Shown piece by piece: positions 29,554-37,939 of a stretch of DNA of 47,988 bases; the first letter of the stretch is position 1; each line of letters starts with the position of its first letter. Source of the stretch: Planctomycetota bacterium. GTDB lineage: Bacteria; Planctomycetota; PUPC01; JACPCR01. Made by a program: the position numbers and the translations under genes. Location: positions 1-47,988 of the forward strand of contig JASLXP010000998.1 in NCBI GenBank assembly GCA_030740295.1, in the 5' to 3' direction. A model generated the notes under the pieces. The model was given only the letters and a program-made list of their open reading frames with translations, was not told the origin of the DNA and searched no databases.

Positions 29554-30133
29554 AAACGCGTTCCTTTTAGATTCGAGTTGCTGTGACCCAGGATGTGGCT
29601 TTTGGAGTTCTTGTCCTTGCATCCCCCGTGCAGTGGGAGCTCAGCGCAAGTTCATCCTGTTGCGGAGCGCCGAGACCGCGGGCTCAAACTGAGACGCTTG
29701 AGACCTGCACAGGTTTCGGACGAAAGGTAGACGAAAGTCACGAGGGGGTAAAGAGAGAGTTGTTTCAGTCCTGGACAATCTCCTTGGGCCATTGGGGTCT
29801 GGGATTTCAATCAGATCATTGCTGTCTCAAGATGCCACTGGCTTGCCATCGATGATCGCCTGGAATTGATACCCAGTCTCTGAGAGTGGGCGGCCGGTGT
29901 CGGTGGCAAGCAGTTCCATCGCTCATTGTCTTTTTAGACGGGCGAGGGGATCGAATTTCTGGAAGAAAATGAGAGCTGTAATCATTAATTCGACAGTCCC
30001 ATTTGTCCTGAGGCTCATAGCCGATGAGCTTTGAGGCATCCCGAAATTCAGTTGCAGCTTTACTTTTCAAATGCGATTTCGTACCAAGCAAGGCCAGTTA
30101 AGTCAGCATTCATTCTCGACAGGAATCTTGACA
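29554..30133. other. 580-base intergenic region
   Basis: A divergent spacer between the macroglobulin and PEP mutase-family genes. It should contain both promoters, but I cannot assign them. The only marked signals are the AAGGAA ribosome site next to 29553 and an AGGAA about nine bases before the ATG at 30134. No protein-like short frame and no long palindrome is seen. Confidence 0.5.
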
Positions 30134-31009
30134 ATGACACCAGGAAACAGACTCCGAGAGATCTTGGACAAACCCACCATCCTTACGCTGCCCGGCGTCT
30201 ACGATTGCATCGGGGCGAGGCTGGTCGAACAGATTGGCTTTGAAGTAGTCTTTACCAGCGGCTTCGGTATATCCGGGTCAACTCTTGGACGGCCGGACTA
30301 CGGCTTTCTCACGGCGACCGAAGTGATTTACAGTGTTTCCAGAATCGCAGGCTCCGTCAGTATCCCGCTGGTGGCCGACATCGACACCGGCTACGGCAAT
30401 CCACTGAATGTGATGCGAACGGTCGAGGACGTGGTCCAGGCCGGCGTGGCTGGCATCATCCTTGAAGACCAGGAGTGGCCAAAGAAATGTGGCCACTTTT
30501 CGGGCAAACGAGTGATCAGTATGGGTGAGCATGTGGAAAAGGTCCATGCGGCGGCCGAAGCCCGCGGCGACAGCGGTCTGGTCATCATCGGTCGGACGGA
30601 TTCCCGCGCGCCCCTCGGTCTGGATGAGGCCATCAAACGTGGTCGTGCCTATTTCGAAGCAGGCGCGGAAGTGGTGTTCGTCGAGGCCCCGCAGTCAGTC
30701 GACGAGCTGAAGGAGATCTCCGCAGCCTTCCCCGATGCGCCTACCTTTGCCAACATGATCGAAGGCGGACGCACCCCGTTCATGTCCTCCGAAGAATTGG
30801 AATCGCTGGGCTTCAAGATCGTGGTCTACCCACTGTCAGGGCTCTTCTCTGCGACCAAGGCCCAGATGGATTGCCTGCGCCACCTGCGCGAGCACGGCTC
30901 GACCCAGGGCTACGGACCGCAGTTGGTGTTCAAAGAATTTGAGGAAATGATCGGTGTGCCGGGGTATCGGGAGTTGGAGGAGAAGTTTCGAGTGGCGAGT
31001 GATACGTAA
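30134..31009 (+). CDS. Isocitrate lyase/PEP mutase superfamily enzyme
   Basis: 291 residues from ATG 30134; a longer frame from 30071 adds an unlikely N-terminus, and AGGAA lies upstream of 30134. The fold is the PEP mutase/isocitrate lyase barrel: VYDCIGARLVEQIGFEVVFTSG at the start, the metal-binding DIDTGYGN loop, the EDQEWPKKCGH segment with the KKCGH active-site signature, and a GRTDSRAP strand. Members cleave or make C-C or P-C bonds on small acids (oxaloacetate decarboxylase, methylisocitrate lyase, PEP mutase, carboxyPEP mutase). KKCGH and the short length fit the lyase/decarboxylase side rather than true isocitrate lyase. The substrate cannot be set from sequence. It ends six bases before the stop of the convergent transporter. 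Confidence 0.88.
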   Translation: MTPGNRLREILDKPTILTLPGVYDCIGARLVEQIGFEVVFTSGFGISGSTLGRPDYGFLTATEVIYSVSRIAGSVSIPLVADIDTGYGNPLNVMRTVEDVVQAGVAGIILEDQEWPKKCGHFSGKRVISMGEHVEKVHAAAEARGDSGLVIIGRTDSRAPLGLDEAIKRGRAYFEAGAEVVFVEAPQSVDELKEISAAFPDAPTFANMIEGGRTPFMSSEELESLGFKIVVYPLSGLFSATKAQMDCLRHLREHGSTQGYGPQLVFKEFEEMIGVPGYRELEEKFRVASDT

Positions 31010-31015
31010 TGCGGA

Positions 31016-31993
31016 TTACTCATTACCTGCCTGCCTCTTCAGCCGGTCACAGTCGTAGCCGCCATACAACAACTGCACCAGGTGGTAGAGGATCATTGGC
31101 AGCGATGCCAGGGGGGTGAAGAACTCCGTCGCAATCACGACAGTCGCAGCCAACGTCTTTTGGGAAGACGCAAACCCGACCGCGATCGAGTCCTTCATAT
31201 TAAGTCCCGCCAGTCTTGCTCCCGCGATAGAGAGGCGGATCAGTGCGATGTAAATCAAGAAACAGAATGCGAGCATCTGCAGGCCGGACTTCGGCAGTTC
31301 CCCGTAAAACTCGGGCTCTGCGCTGTAGAAAGTCTTGCACACTGCCGTGAAGACTACGACCAGAATGCCGACCTGTGAAAGCTTCGAGGCGATGGGCCGA
31401 ACGGGATCGATCTTCTCGCCGGCAAATCCGGAGACAAGCTGGGCGACCAGGATCGGGATGAGTACTCCGATGACTAATTTGAAAATCATCCTGGGCACAT
31501 CGACGTCGATCGTTGTGCCGAGAAATGCCCCGATCATCGCTGGGGTGAGAAAGACGCTGATGATATTGCTCAAATTAGCGAGCACGATGCTCAAGGCATG
31601 ATTGCCGCCGCAGATTCTGGTGTAAACGATGGCCGAGCTTACCGTTGATGCGGTGCAGCCCACGATGACGCAACCTTGAAAGAGTTCGCTGCCCCTTTCG
31701 AATAGCAGCAGTGCCAACCCAAATGCAACTGAGGGGGCCGCCACATACGTCATCACCAGGCTCAGCAGACTTGCCTTCCAGTTGAGGAACGCCTCGAACA
31801 GGGCGCGCACGTTGGCCGTCAGCCCGACGCAGAACATGATCAAACCCAACGTGACGAGAGTCCAGTTACGGGGAAACATGCCACCAAGTTCCGTATAGCG
31901 CCCAAGAAAAAACCCAAGAATGCTGACGATCACCAGCGCGATTAGAAACCAGCGTTTCTTGAGCGTTTCAGTGAGTGTGGATTCTTCTTTCAT
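31016..31993 (-). CDS. SBF-type (bile acid:sodium symporter-like, SLC10A7-like) membrane transporter
   Basis: 325 residues, strongly hydrophobic with about ten predicted membrane spans, no signal peptide and a short basic N-terminus. Markers of the SBF/ACR3 superfamily are the opening pair of spans, the CTASTVSSAIVYTRICGGNHALS segment that breaks a helix, and the later NMKDSIAVGFASSQKTLA crossover. The length and these motifs fit the SLC10A7-like branch (PF13593), whose bacterial substrates are mostly unknown. Inner membrane, probably sodium- or proton-coupled. The gene converges with the PEP mutase-family gene; a 6-base inverted repeat (GTAATG/CATTAC, 31006-31026) spans both stop codons. Confidence 0.85.
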   Translation of the reverse strand: MKEESTLTETLKKRWFLIALVIVSILGFFLGRYTELGGMFPRNWTLVTLGLIMFCVGLTANVRALFEAFLNWKASLLSLVMTYVAAPSVAFGLALLLFERGSELFQGCVIVGCTASTVSSAIVYTRICGGNHALSIVLANLSNIISVFLTPAMIGAFLGTTIDVDVPRMIFKLVIGVLIPILVAQLVSGFAGEKIDPVRPIASKLSQVGILVVVFTAVCKTFYSAEPEFYGELPKSGLQMLAFCFLIYIALIRLSIAGARLAGLNMKDSIAVGFASSQKTLAATVVIATEFFTPLASLPMILYHLVQLLYGGYDCDRLKRQAGNE

Positions 31994-32067
31994 GAAATTC
32001 TGAAGTGTGGGCGAACCGGAGCAGTCTGGCCTGGCCAGCGCGTTGGGTTGGTTTTACTCAGATCCTT

Positions 32068-32310
32068 CTTTATGCCGAAGGCATTACGCCTTACAGCCCA
32101 GGGTTGCGAGGCTTTGCGAGCTACCCTGGGTTCCGAGGCGGAGCATCTTCTACCCCGAAGGGGTTGCGCCCATATAATCTGTAGACGCAGACAGACTATA
32201 TATGGGTGTAACCCCTTCGGGGTAAGAGGTACTCGGTGCCCAGTGACCCAGGGTAGCTCGCCGGGGCTCGCCAACCCTGGGCTGTAAGGCGCAACACCTT
32301 CGGTGTAAAG
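32068..32310. repeat. 243-base compound inverted repeat with CTTCGG-capped hairpins
   Basis: The spacer 31994-32364 holds no gene. The outer arms 32068-32132 and 32246-32310 are imperfectly complementary over about 65 bases (CCCAGGGT and GGCTGTAAGGC words pair with their complements). The inner arms, about 32150-32182 and 32192-32226, pair around a short A/T loop. Local small hairpins such as ACCCCTTCGGGGT are capped with the TTCG loop. This is a nested cruciform-type element. Confidence 0.9.
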
Positions 32311-32364
32311 AAATGAGGGTAAAGCCCATGCTTTGCCATATCCAGTATCGTCAGTAATTCGGCC

Positions 32365-33480
32365 TCAATTGTTCGTCAGTAATTCGTCAAGCGTCAGCGA
32401 GCATCCTTTCGATACCGCGCCCGGCGCCCTCCCGAAGACTTCGAATCCTTCTTCTCTCTTGATGCCCCAGTCCGCGGTAAGAACATGTAATGCTGAACCG
32501 CGATTGCTGAGATCGCAGATTTGGATCAAGCCCTCTCCTTCAGTCGCCTCCATCGTTTCCGGATCGAGGATGCTGACTCTTGACCAGTGTGGAACCGCTT
32601 TGAAATCGCGCGGCTCACGGCCTTCGAGCGTATCCTTCAATTTGACGTCATAGAACTGCACAGAGATTTCAGACATGCCGTATTCGTTCACGATGTGTGT
32701 GTCTGGAATGTTGAAAAGTGCGGCCAGCATCTGGTGCAATTCCGCCCTGGGGATCTCTCGCGTCTTTCCTTTGTATCCTCCGGTTTCCATCAGACGTGAT
32801 CCATTCGGGAGCTCAAACGATCTGCCAAGTCGTTGACATTCCTCAAGCAGGTGGACGAATGAAAAGGCTGCGCCGAGTAACATGACCGGCCGTTGAGTTC
32901 GGGCCGCGCCATCCAGCGCCTGAACCAGCCGTTCGCATTCAAAGCTGCTCTCCGCATTGAAAAAGTAATCGCTGTCTTCTGCTCCAAAGCGATCCATTGC
33001 AACCTGGATCATATGAGTCAGCGAGGAATCCGGTTGGGACGTGGCCGACGGCAGAAGGCACAGGAGCGGTAACTTCAGACCGTAGTCTTGGCGCTCCGCG
33101 ACAAGTCTGTCCGGCAGCATGTGCTCCTCGAAATTGGGGAGCAGCGAGGCTTCATAAAGCGCAAGAGTATCGAGGTGGTGCCGGCTGCGATCCTGGTGTG
33201 TCGTACCGCTGCTGCGAAACGTGCGAATAGTGCTTTCAAGCGGGAACGCACAGAAATCCGTCGCCTTGAATGCATCGGTTGGAACAGATGGGATCTGTCG
33301 CCAGTCATCGGTGTCAGCGGGAGTCCGGCCGCGGTTTTCGCACAGTCGTTGAAAGATCGGATTGTTCTGAAATTGATACTCGAAGATTCTGAGGGCGAGC
33401 ACGTTGAATGCGCTCTCGTTCGGCGGCTGTTCGGCCTGGATGAATTTGATGATCTGCTGATCGAGTTCGGCGGTGTTCAT
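32365..33480 (-). CDS. LuxE/PaaK-like acyl-protein synthetase
   Basis: 371 residues from ATG 33480, which has a strong GGAGG seven bases upstream and overlaps the previous gene's stop (ATGA 33477-33480). It is a member of the LuxE acyl-protein synthetase family (ANL adenylation superfamily). Visible motifs: FRSSGTTHQDRS (the P-loop-like ST-rich motif), METGGYKGK, NEYGMSE, and the C-terminal GCSLTLDELL with Cys360, which matches the acyl-accepting cysteine near the LuxE end. LuxE activates a carboxylic acid with ATP and carries it as a thioester to a LuxC-type reductase. No luxC, luxAB or luciferase gene is present here. With the SDR and aminotransferase upstream it probably acts in a biosynthetic pathway, not in light production (inference). 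Confidence 0.9.
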   Translation of the reverse strand: MNTAELDQQIIKFIQAEQPPNESAFNVLALRIFEYQFQNNPIFQRLCENRGRTPADTDDWRQIPSVPTDAFKATDFCAFPLESTIRTFRSSGTTHQDRSRHHLDTLALYEASLLPNFEEHMLPDRLVAERQDYGLKLPLLCLLPSATSQPDSSLTHMIQVAMDRFGAEDSDYFFNAESSFECERLVQALDGAARTQRPVMLLGAAFSFVHLLEECQRLGRSFELPNGSRLMETGGYKGKTREIPRAELHQMLAALFNIPDTHIVNEYGMSEISVQFYDVKLKDTLEGREPRDFKAVPHWSRVSILDPETMEATEGEGLIQICDLSNRGSALHVLTADWGIKREEGFEVFGRAPGAVSKGCSLTLDELLTNN

Positions 33481-34817
33481 CCGATCTCCTCCAGGCATTT
33501 ATCCATCGCATCGACGAGCGCGAGCATCTGTTCGTCTGTGATGGTTGCCGGTGGCGAGATGGAGATCACATTTCTGCGGGAACCGCCGCCCAGCAGAAGG
33601 TAGCCTCGCTTGAGCGCGGCCAGTACGAGCTGCCAGGAGATATCCGGTGCGGGCTCCTTCGTCTCACGGTTGTGCACGCATTCGACACCGATGAGCAGCC
33701 CCCTGCCTCTCACATCACCTATTGCGGGATGTTTTTTCTGTAACTCGGTCAGTAAAGCCAGAAGGCGATCACCCTTCTTCGCGCAAACCTCCGGCAATGC
33801 TTCTTCCTGCATCAGGCGAATACTGCGGGCAGCGGCCGCGCAACCCACGGGGTGACCCAGAAACGTACTGGTGTGAATTGCCTCCCCCTGAGATTCGCCC
33901 CATGCGGCCATAACGTCTGGCCGGCCAACACACGCGCTGATTGGAAAACCGTTACTCATCGCTTTTCCTATGCACATCAAGTCCGGGACGACTCCGACGT
34001 GATCGACGGCGAACCACTCTCCTGTCCGGCAGAAGCCGGTGAAGATCTCGTCTGCGATGAGAAGTGTTCCATGCTGATCGCAGAGATCGCGCAGGCCAGG
34101 CAGAAAGTCATCGGGCGGTACAACTTCGCCGCCGCGGCCCTGGATGGGCTCAACGACGATGGCAGCGATATCTTTCTTTTCCAGCGCGGCCGCTACTTGA
34201 ACGAGGAGCCTGCCGACGTCGCCAGACTGGTCATACGCCGGCCTGTACGGATCCGGATACGGAAGGTGCACTACCTCGATGCCGAGTTGTGCTTCAAAGG
34301 GTTCTCTAAAGTCCGGGCGATGCGTCATGCTCAGCGCACCAAAGGTCAGGCCGTGATAGCCACCTTCGAATGCGATGAATTTCGATCTTCCCGTCGCGAG
34401 CATCGCCGTCTTCAATGCAGCCTCGACGGACTCAGAGCCGGAGCTCCCGAAGATGGCATGACCCAGATTGCCAGGCGTCACCTCAGAAAGGAGGCGGGCC
34501 AGTTCCACCTTTGCTGCCGAAGGATGCACGTCTCCCAATCCGTGTGTGAGTTTTGACATCTGCTCTTGTGCGGCTTCGACGATTTCCGGACGAGAATGAC
34601 CAAGCGTCGCTACACCGAATCCAGCGGTCGTATCTACGTAGATGTTGCCATCCACATCCCGCACATTGGCACCTGATGCCGACTCCCAGAAAACCGGGAA
34701 CTCTTCGCCCACAAAAGTGATGGCCGCGCACTCGTAACGGCGAAGCTCTTCAGCAAGTTCGCGCGACCGTGGCCCGGGAACTTCAGTCTTGAGCGCGGGT
34801 AGTTGAGAACCAGTCAT
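33477..34817 (-). CDS. Class III PLP-dependent aminotransferase
   Basis: 446 residues with the full class III fold. Visible parts are the FGSSGSESVEAALKTA phosphate-binding turn, the GGYHGLTFGALS strand, VVEPIQGRGG, LIADEIFTGFCRTG with the cofactor Asp, and IGKAMSNGFP with Lys285 as the Schiff-base lysine. Usual substrates are omega-amino groups (ornithine, GABA, beta-alanine) or amino aldehydes; which one cannot be told. The gene lies between the SDR (52 bases upstream) and the LuxE-like gene (overlapping by four bases), so it is part of a three-gene operon. A product of the LuxE/reductase chemistry (an aldehyde) could be its amino acceptor, which would fit an amine-forming pathway (inference). 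Confidence 0.92.
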   Translation of the reverse strand: MTGSQLPALKTEVPGPRSRELAEELRRYECAAITFVGEEFPVFWESASGANVRDVDGNIYVDTTAGFGVATLGHSRPEIVEAAQEQMSKLTHGLGDVHPSAAKVELARLLSEVTPGNLGHAIFGSSGSESVEAALKTAMLATGRSKFIAFEGGYHGLTFGALSMTHRPDFREPFEAQLGIEVVHLPYPDPYRPAYDQSGDVGRLLVQVAAALEKKDIAAIVVEPIQGRGGEVVPPDDFLPGLRDLCDQHGTLLIADEIFTGFCRTGEWFAVDHVGVVPDLMCIGKAMSNGFPISACVGRPDVMAAWGESQGEAIHTSTFLGHPVGCAAAARSIRLMQEEALPEVCAKKGDRLLALLTELQKKHPAIGDVRGRGLLIGVECVHNRETKEPAPDISWQLVLAALKRGYLLLGGGSRRNVISISPPATITDEQMLALVDAMDKCLEEIG

Positions 34818-34868
34818 GGCTATGAGAAAGCCCTGAATAACACCGCAGAGACACGAGGGCCGCTGAGA

Positions 34869-35621
34869 TCAATCCACATAAATGCCGCCGTTAACATCGA
34901 TCTTTGCTCCGTTGACATAGGCCGCCAGATCCGAGGCCAGAAAGAGTGCGACTCCGGCGATGTCTTCCGTGCGGGCAATTCTCCTCAGCGGAATTTCCTC
35001 GGCGAATTTTTCTTTACGGTCCGGCGGCCAGTCAGCGGTCATGGGTGATTCGCACGGGCCGGGGCTGATGGAGTTCACTCGAATACCGAAAGGGCCGAGG
35101 CGTTTTGAAAGCGAGCGCGTCAGGCTGATGACGCCGGCCTTGGACGCAGAGTAATCCGCGCCTGCGACCACTCCCCCGACCTGTCCGGCGAGGGAAGCGA
35201 GATTCACGATGCAGCCGCTGCCCTGGTCTTTCATGATCGGAGTAACGGCCTGCGCGAAGAGGAACGAACCGGTCAGGTTTACGCTCATGGTTCGTTCCCA
35301 CTCTTCGAGTGGCAGTTCGTCGAAAGGCGTTTCATTGTAAATCCCCGCGCAATTGACGAGGACATCGATTCGGCCGAAAGCATTTCTGACCTGTCGCACC
35401 GCATTTTGCACGCTGTCTTTCGAGGTGACATCGACCTCGATGCATTCAACAGCGACCTCGTGATGGACAAGCTCCTGCGCGGTTTCGTCCATTCCTTCGG
35501 AATTCATATCGGCGAGCGCTATACCGGCGCCTTCACCAGCAAAAAGATCCGCGGTATTGCGGCCGATGCCGCTTGCTCCACCGGTGATGAGCGCAACTTT
35601 TCCTTCCAGTCCGAGATCCAT
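34869..35621 (-). CDS. Short-chain dehydrogenase/reductase (FabG-like)
   Basis: 250 residues with the classical SDR pattern: TGGASGIG (residues 13-20) for the dinucleotide, NCAG, Ser143 in NLAS, and Tyr157-x3-Lys161 (YSASK), followed by the PG motif (SPGPCESPM). The aspartate near the end of the second strand (LADMN) favours NAD(H), but cofactor choice is an inference. It is first in the SDR-aminotransferase-LuxE operon. Members reduce or oxidise secondary alcohols such as 3-oxoacyl groups or sugars. No Shine-Dalgarno is seen. The upstream spacer carries two 7-base tandem repeats. Confidence 0.92.
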   Translation of the reverse strand: MDLGLEGKVALITGGASGIGRNTADLFAGEGAGIALADMNSEGMDETAQELVHHEVAVECIEVDVTSKDSVQNAVRQVRNAFGRIDVLVNCAGIYNETPFDELPLEEWERTMSVNLTGSFLFAQAVTPIMKDQGSGCIVNLASLAGQVGGVVAGADYSASKAGVISLTRSLSKRLGPFGIRVNSISPGPCESPMTADWPPDRKEKFAEEIPLRRIARTEDIAGVALFLASDLAAYVNGAKIDVNGGIYVD

Positions 35622-35628
35622 TGGGGAG

Positions 35629-35662
35629 ATGGTTGATGGTTAATGGTTAATGGTTAATGGGC
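35629..35662. repeat. 7-base tandem repeat (ATGGTTA unit)
   Basis: Four head-to-tail copies of a 7-base unit (ATGGTTG then ATGGTTA x3, ending ATGGGCC) sit immediately upstream of the SDR gene start. They are short, simple and probably unstable by slippage, and could vary spacing to a promoter. Confidence 0.8.
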
Positions 35663-35693
35663 CTGTGTTGTCGTGAGAGCGGGTGGATTATAC

Positions 35694-35722
35694 GTAATGA
35701 AGTAATGAGTAATGAGTAATGT
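35694..35722. repeat. 7-base tandem repeat (GTAATGA unit)
   Basis: Copies of GTAATGA (four, one offset by a base) lie about 30 bases from the ATGGTTA repeat in the same spacer. The surrounding spacer 35622-35863 shows no gene. Confidence 0.75.
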
Positions 35723-35863
35723 CAGACTTTTGATGCCGGCGTTGCTGAGAGCGCGGTTTGGATTGGTTCTCGGCGTGGCGTTGTTGCAGTCGGAGCTCTG
35801 TAGCCTGTTCTCAGATGTGAGGGGGGATGGTAGGCAGGGGAGGCGGGGTCGCCAATCAAGTGG

Positions 35864-37333
35864 CTAATCCTGAATGTGGATTCTGACCGGCCGCGTTTTC
35901 ATTCTCTGATCGGTGCGCTCGAAATCCTCCGTCACGCTGAAACGCGTCCATGCCTCCGCCGGCTTGGTGTTTCGGTTCAACCATACAAGCAGGTATTGAT
36001 ACTCTCGATAATCCTTCGAAGGATCGTCGACCATCGCCGGCGAGGAAGACCTCTTTTCCGCTATCGAAATCATCTCTTCCACAATGGCCTTTTTGTGCAC
36101 GTATGCCACGCCGTAGTCGCCTTCGAATCCCCCTCTCAGATCGACTTGTCTCAGAAAAACGGCGAGGAACAGAACTTCTGAACAGGCTAGCAGGACCATG
36201 AATGCCGCGGCCACTCGAGCCGCCTTTTCCCCGACGCGATCCATGCACCAGTCGATGCCTGCGGCTGCCAGCCAGAACTGAATCGGGTAGAGAATGATCA
36301 GGTAATGCGGATAAACCTGCTTATCCAGTGACAGCCACAGGTAGCCCTTAATCGCCAGGACCAGCCATCCCCAGCAGAGCAGCTTCGCGGCTTCAGGTCG
36401 AACCGCGCTTCTGTCCTTCTTAAGATCTTTGCCGAGCATCCACACTTGTCTGGTCAGGAGACAGAATCCCAACACGAACGCGACGATCAGGATAAACCCC
36501 GCGATGTCCGATGCAATGATCTTCTTTCCGAGGGCCTGATGGATGGTCTGATCTCCTCCCATCAGATACTCCAGACCGAGGTGCGACATGATCTGCCCCG
36601 CAAAAATCACTGCGTCGGCCGACATCCGTGAGGCCGACATTGATTTCCCCATCCCCCCGCTCGAGGCGTGTTTGAGCAGGTAAGGCACATACATCAGCCC
36701 CATCACTGCGATTCCGATCAACCATTGCCACCAACCGACCTTCGGTCTGAAGACGAGAATGTAAACTCCAAACAGAAATGCCGCATAAAGCCCCGAGAAG
36801 TGGAGTCCCGGCAAAAGCCCGGCGGCAATCAGAGCAGGCAGGAACCACCTCTTGTCTTCCTTCACGATGCACTCGTAGAGTCCGCCAATCACAAGAAGGG
36901 AGAAGATCGGTATACAATCCTGTGCCCAGATTTTTCTCGAGAAGATGACCGCCCAGGGCGACACGGCAAAAAAAAGCGCAGCGAACAGTCCAACCCTTTC
37001 ATTGAAAATCCGCCGCCCAAACCACCAGGTGAGGAACACTGCAGCAACATTCAGAAGTCCAACGAATTTCGCCAGACATATCGGATCGACCGTGAACAGC
37101 CCTGGAATCATCATCAGGTAAATGAACACCGGCGGGTTGTAAATACCCACGCTCGACATCAGCCCATGCGTGGGCCAGCCACCTCCACCCAATGCATCCG
37201 CCACCATCATGGCAGCAACGGCTTCATCGCCTTTGAATTCCATAAGCTCCATGTGAGTGAGCCGCAGGAATGCCGCCGCTATCAGAATGACAGTAATCGG
37301 AATGAAACGTTTGTATCCCTGCAATAGGGTCAC
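35864..37333 (-). CDS. GT-C family (PMT/ArnT/GT39-like) membrane glycosyltransferase
   Basis: 489 residues from a GTG at 37333. A GGAGG lies eight bases upstream, and the protein then begins just before the first membrane span (FIPITVILIAAAFLRL), as GT39-like enzymes do. An ATG at 37423 gives 30 more residues but sits at the edge of a palindrome. The loop after the first span contains FKGDEAVAA, with Asp36 and Glu37 in the position of the catalytic acid of GT-C enzymes. About ten or more spans follow, with VSPWAVIFSRKIWAQD and a large C-terminal soluble part. These enzymes transfer sugars from polyprenyl-phosphate donors to lipids or proteins on the outer face of the inner membrane. Acceptor unknown. 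Confidence 0.85.
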   Translation of the reverse strand: MTLLQGYKRFIPITVILIAAAFLRLTHMELMEFKGDEAVAAMMVADALGGGGWPTHGLMSSVGIYNPPVFIYLMMIPGLFTVDPICLAKFVGLLNVAAVFLTWWFGRRIFNERVGLFAALFFAVSPWAVIFSRKIWAQDCIPIFSLLVIGGLYECIVKEDKRWFLPALIAAGLLPGLHFSGLYAAFLFGVYILVFRPKVGWWQWLIGIAVMGLMYVPYLLKHASSGGMGKSMSASRMSADAVIFAGQIMSHLGLEYLMGGDQTIHQALGKKIIASDIAGFILIVAFVLGFCLLTRQVWMLGKDLKKDRSAVRPEAAKLLCWGWLVLAIKGYLWLSLDKQVYPHYLIILYPIQFWLAAAGIDWCMDRVGEKAARVAAAFMVLLACSEVLFLAVFLRQVDLRGGFEGDYGVAYVHKKAIVEEMISIAEKRSSSPAMVDDPSKDYREYQYLLVWLNRNTKPAEAWTRFSVTEDFERTDQRMKTRPVRIHIQD

Positions 37334-37420
37334 CTGTGATTCCTCCCTGTTCCGTGTGCCTGAGGCCCTTAAACCAAGCTCCGTACCCGCCGAGCTTGCC
37401 AGTATCTGCTTAGCGTCCTT

Positions 37421-37624
37421 CATGGCCGAAGGCCCTTGTCATCGTAGCCTGGGGTATCACCCCAGGAATAGCGAAATTGTGCGTTTTATTGGCCGAAGGC
37501 CATATTCATTCACCGAGTTGAGGACGTCGTGTTGTTGAATATGGCCTTCGGCCAATGATTGCCGCTCTCGTCCAAATCCCTGGGGCGTTGCCCCAGGCTA
37601 CGGTGAATCATGGCCTTCGGCCAA
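37421..37624. repeat. Compound palindrome, GGCCGAAGGCC family
   Basis: The inner arms 37489-37508 and 37536-37555 are perfectly complementary over 20 bases (TTGGCCGAAGGCCATATTCA and its reverse complement) with a 27-base loop. The outer arms 37421-37466 and about 37579-37624 pair imperfectly (GTAGCCTGGGG against CCCCAGGCTAC). Small hairpins GGCCTTCGGCC have TTCG loops. It lies in the 606-base spacer 37334-37939, which holds no gene I recognise. Confidence 0.92.
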
Positions 37625-37745
37625 TTTACACTCGAATCAAACTCGGCACGCGTACGCTTGCCAGAATCCGCTCTGAAACGGATTAGCAGTCCGAAGTGAG
37701 ATGGTTCCTACCGCAGCCTTTCGGCCGCAACCAAAAACAATATTA

Positions 37746-37822
37746 CAGCGGATGGCAAGGCAGTACAGCGGATGAATTAAAACCTTAAGAAGAAATCCGT
37801 TGTACTGCCCTGCCATCCGTTG
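37746..37822. repeat. Long imperfect palindrome (family with 13358-13435)
   Basis: The left arm 37746-37773 and right arm 37795-37822 are complementary at 25 of 28 positions, with a 21-base A-rich loop. The right arm shares ATCCGT and TGCCATC(C/T)GT with the element at 13406-13433, so the two belong to one dispersed family. Confidence 0.88.
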
Positions 37823-37939
37823 GAGTTATATGAGTACACGCAACGACGCGCAGAAGTTTCAGAGTACCACCCAGAGGACTCACTTACCTACTTTTGGGGA
37901 ATATGCTGCAGCGGTTGCGGTCCAGTAACGGGTGAGCCG

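Noticed and set aside
29816..30091. 91-codon minus-strand frame upstream of the macroglobulin
   Set aside because: Low-complexity basic sequence, no ribosome site or family resemblance.
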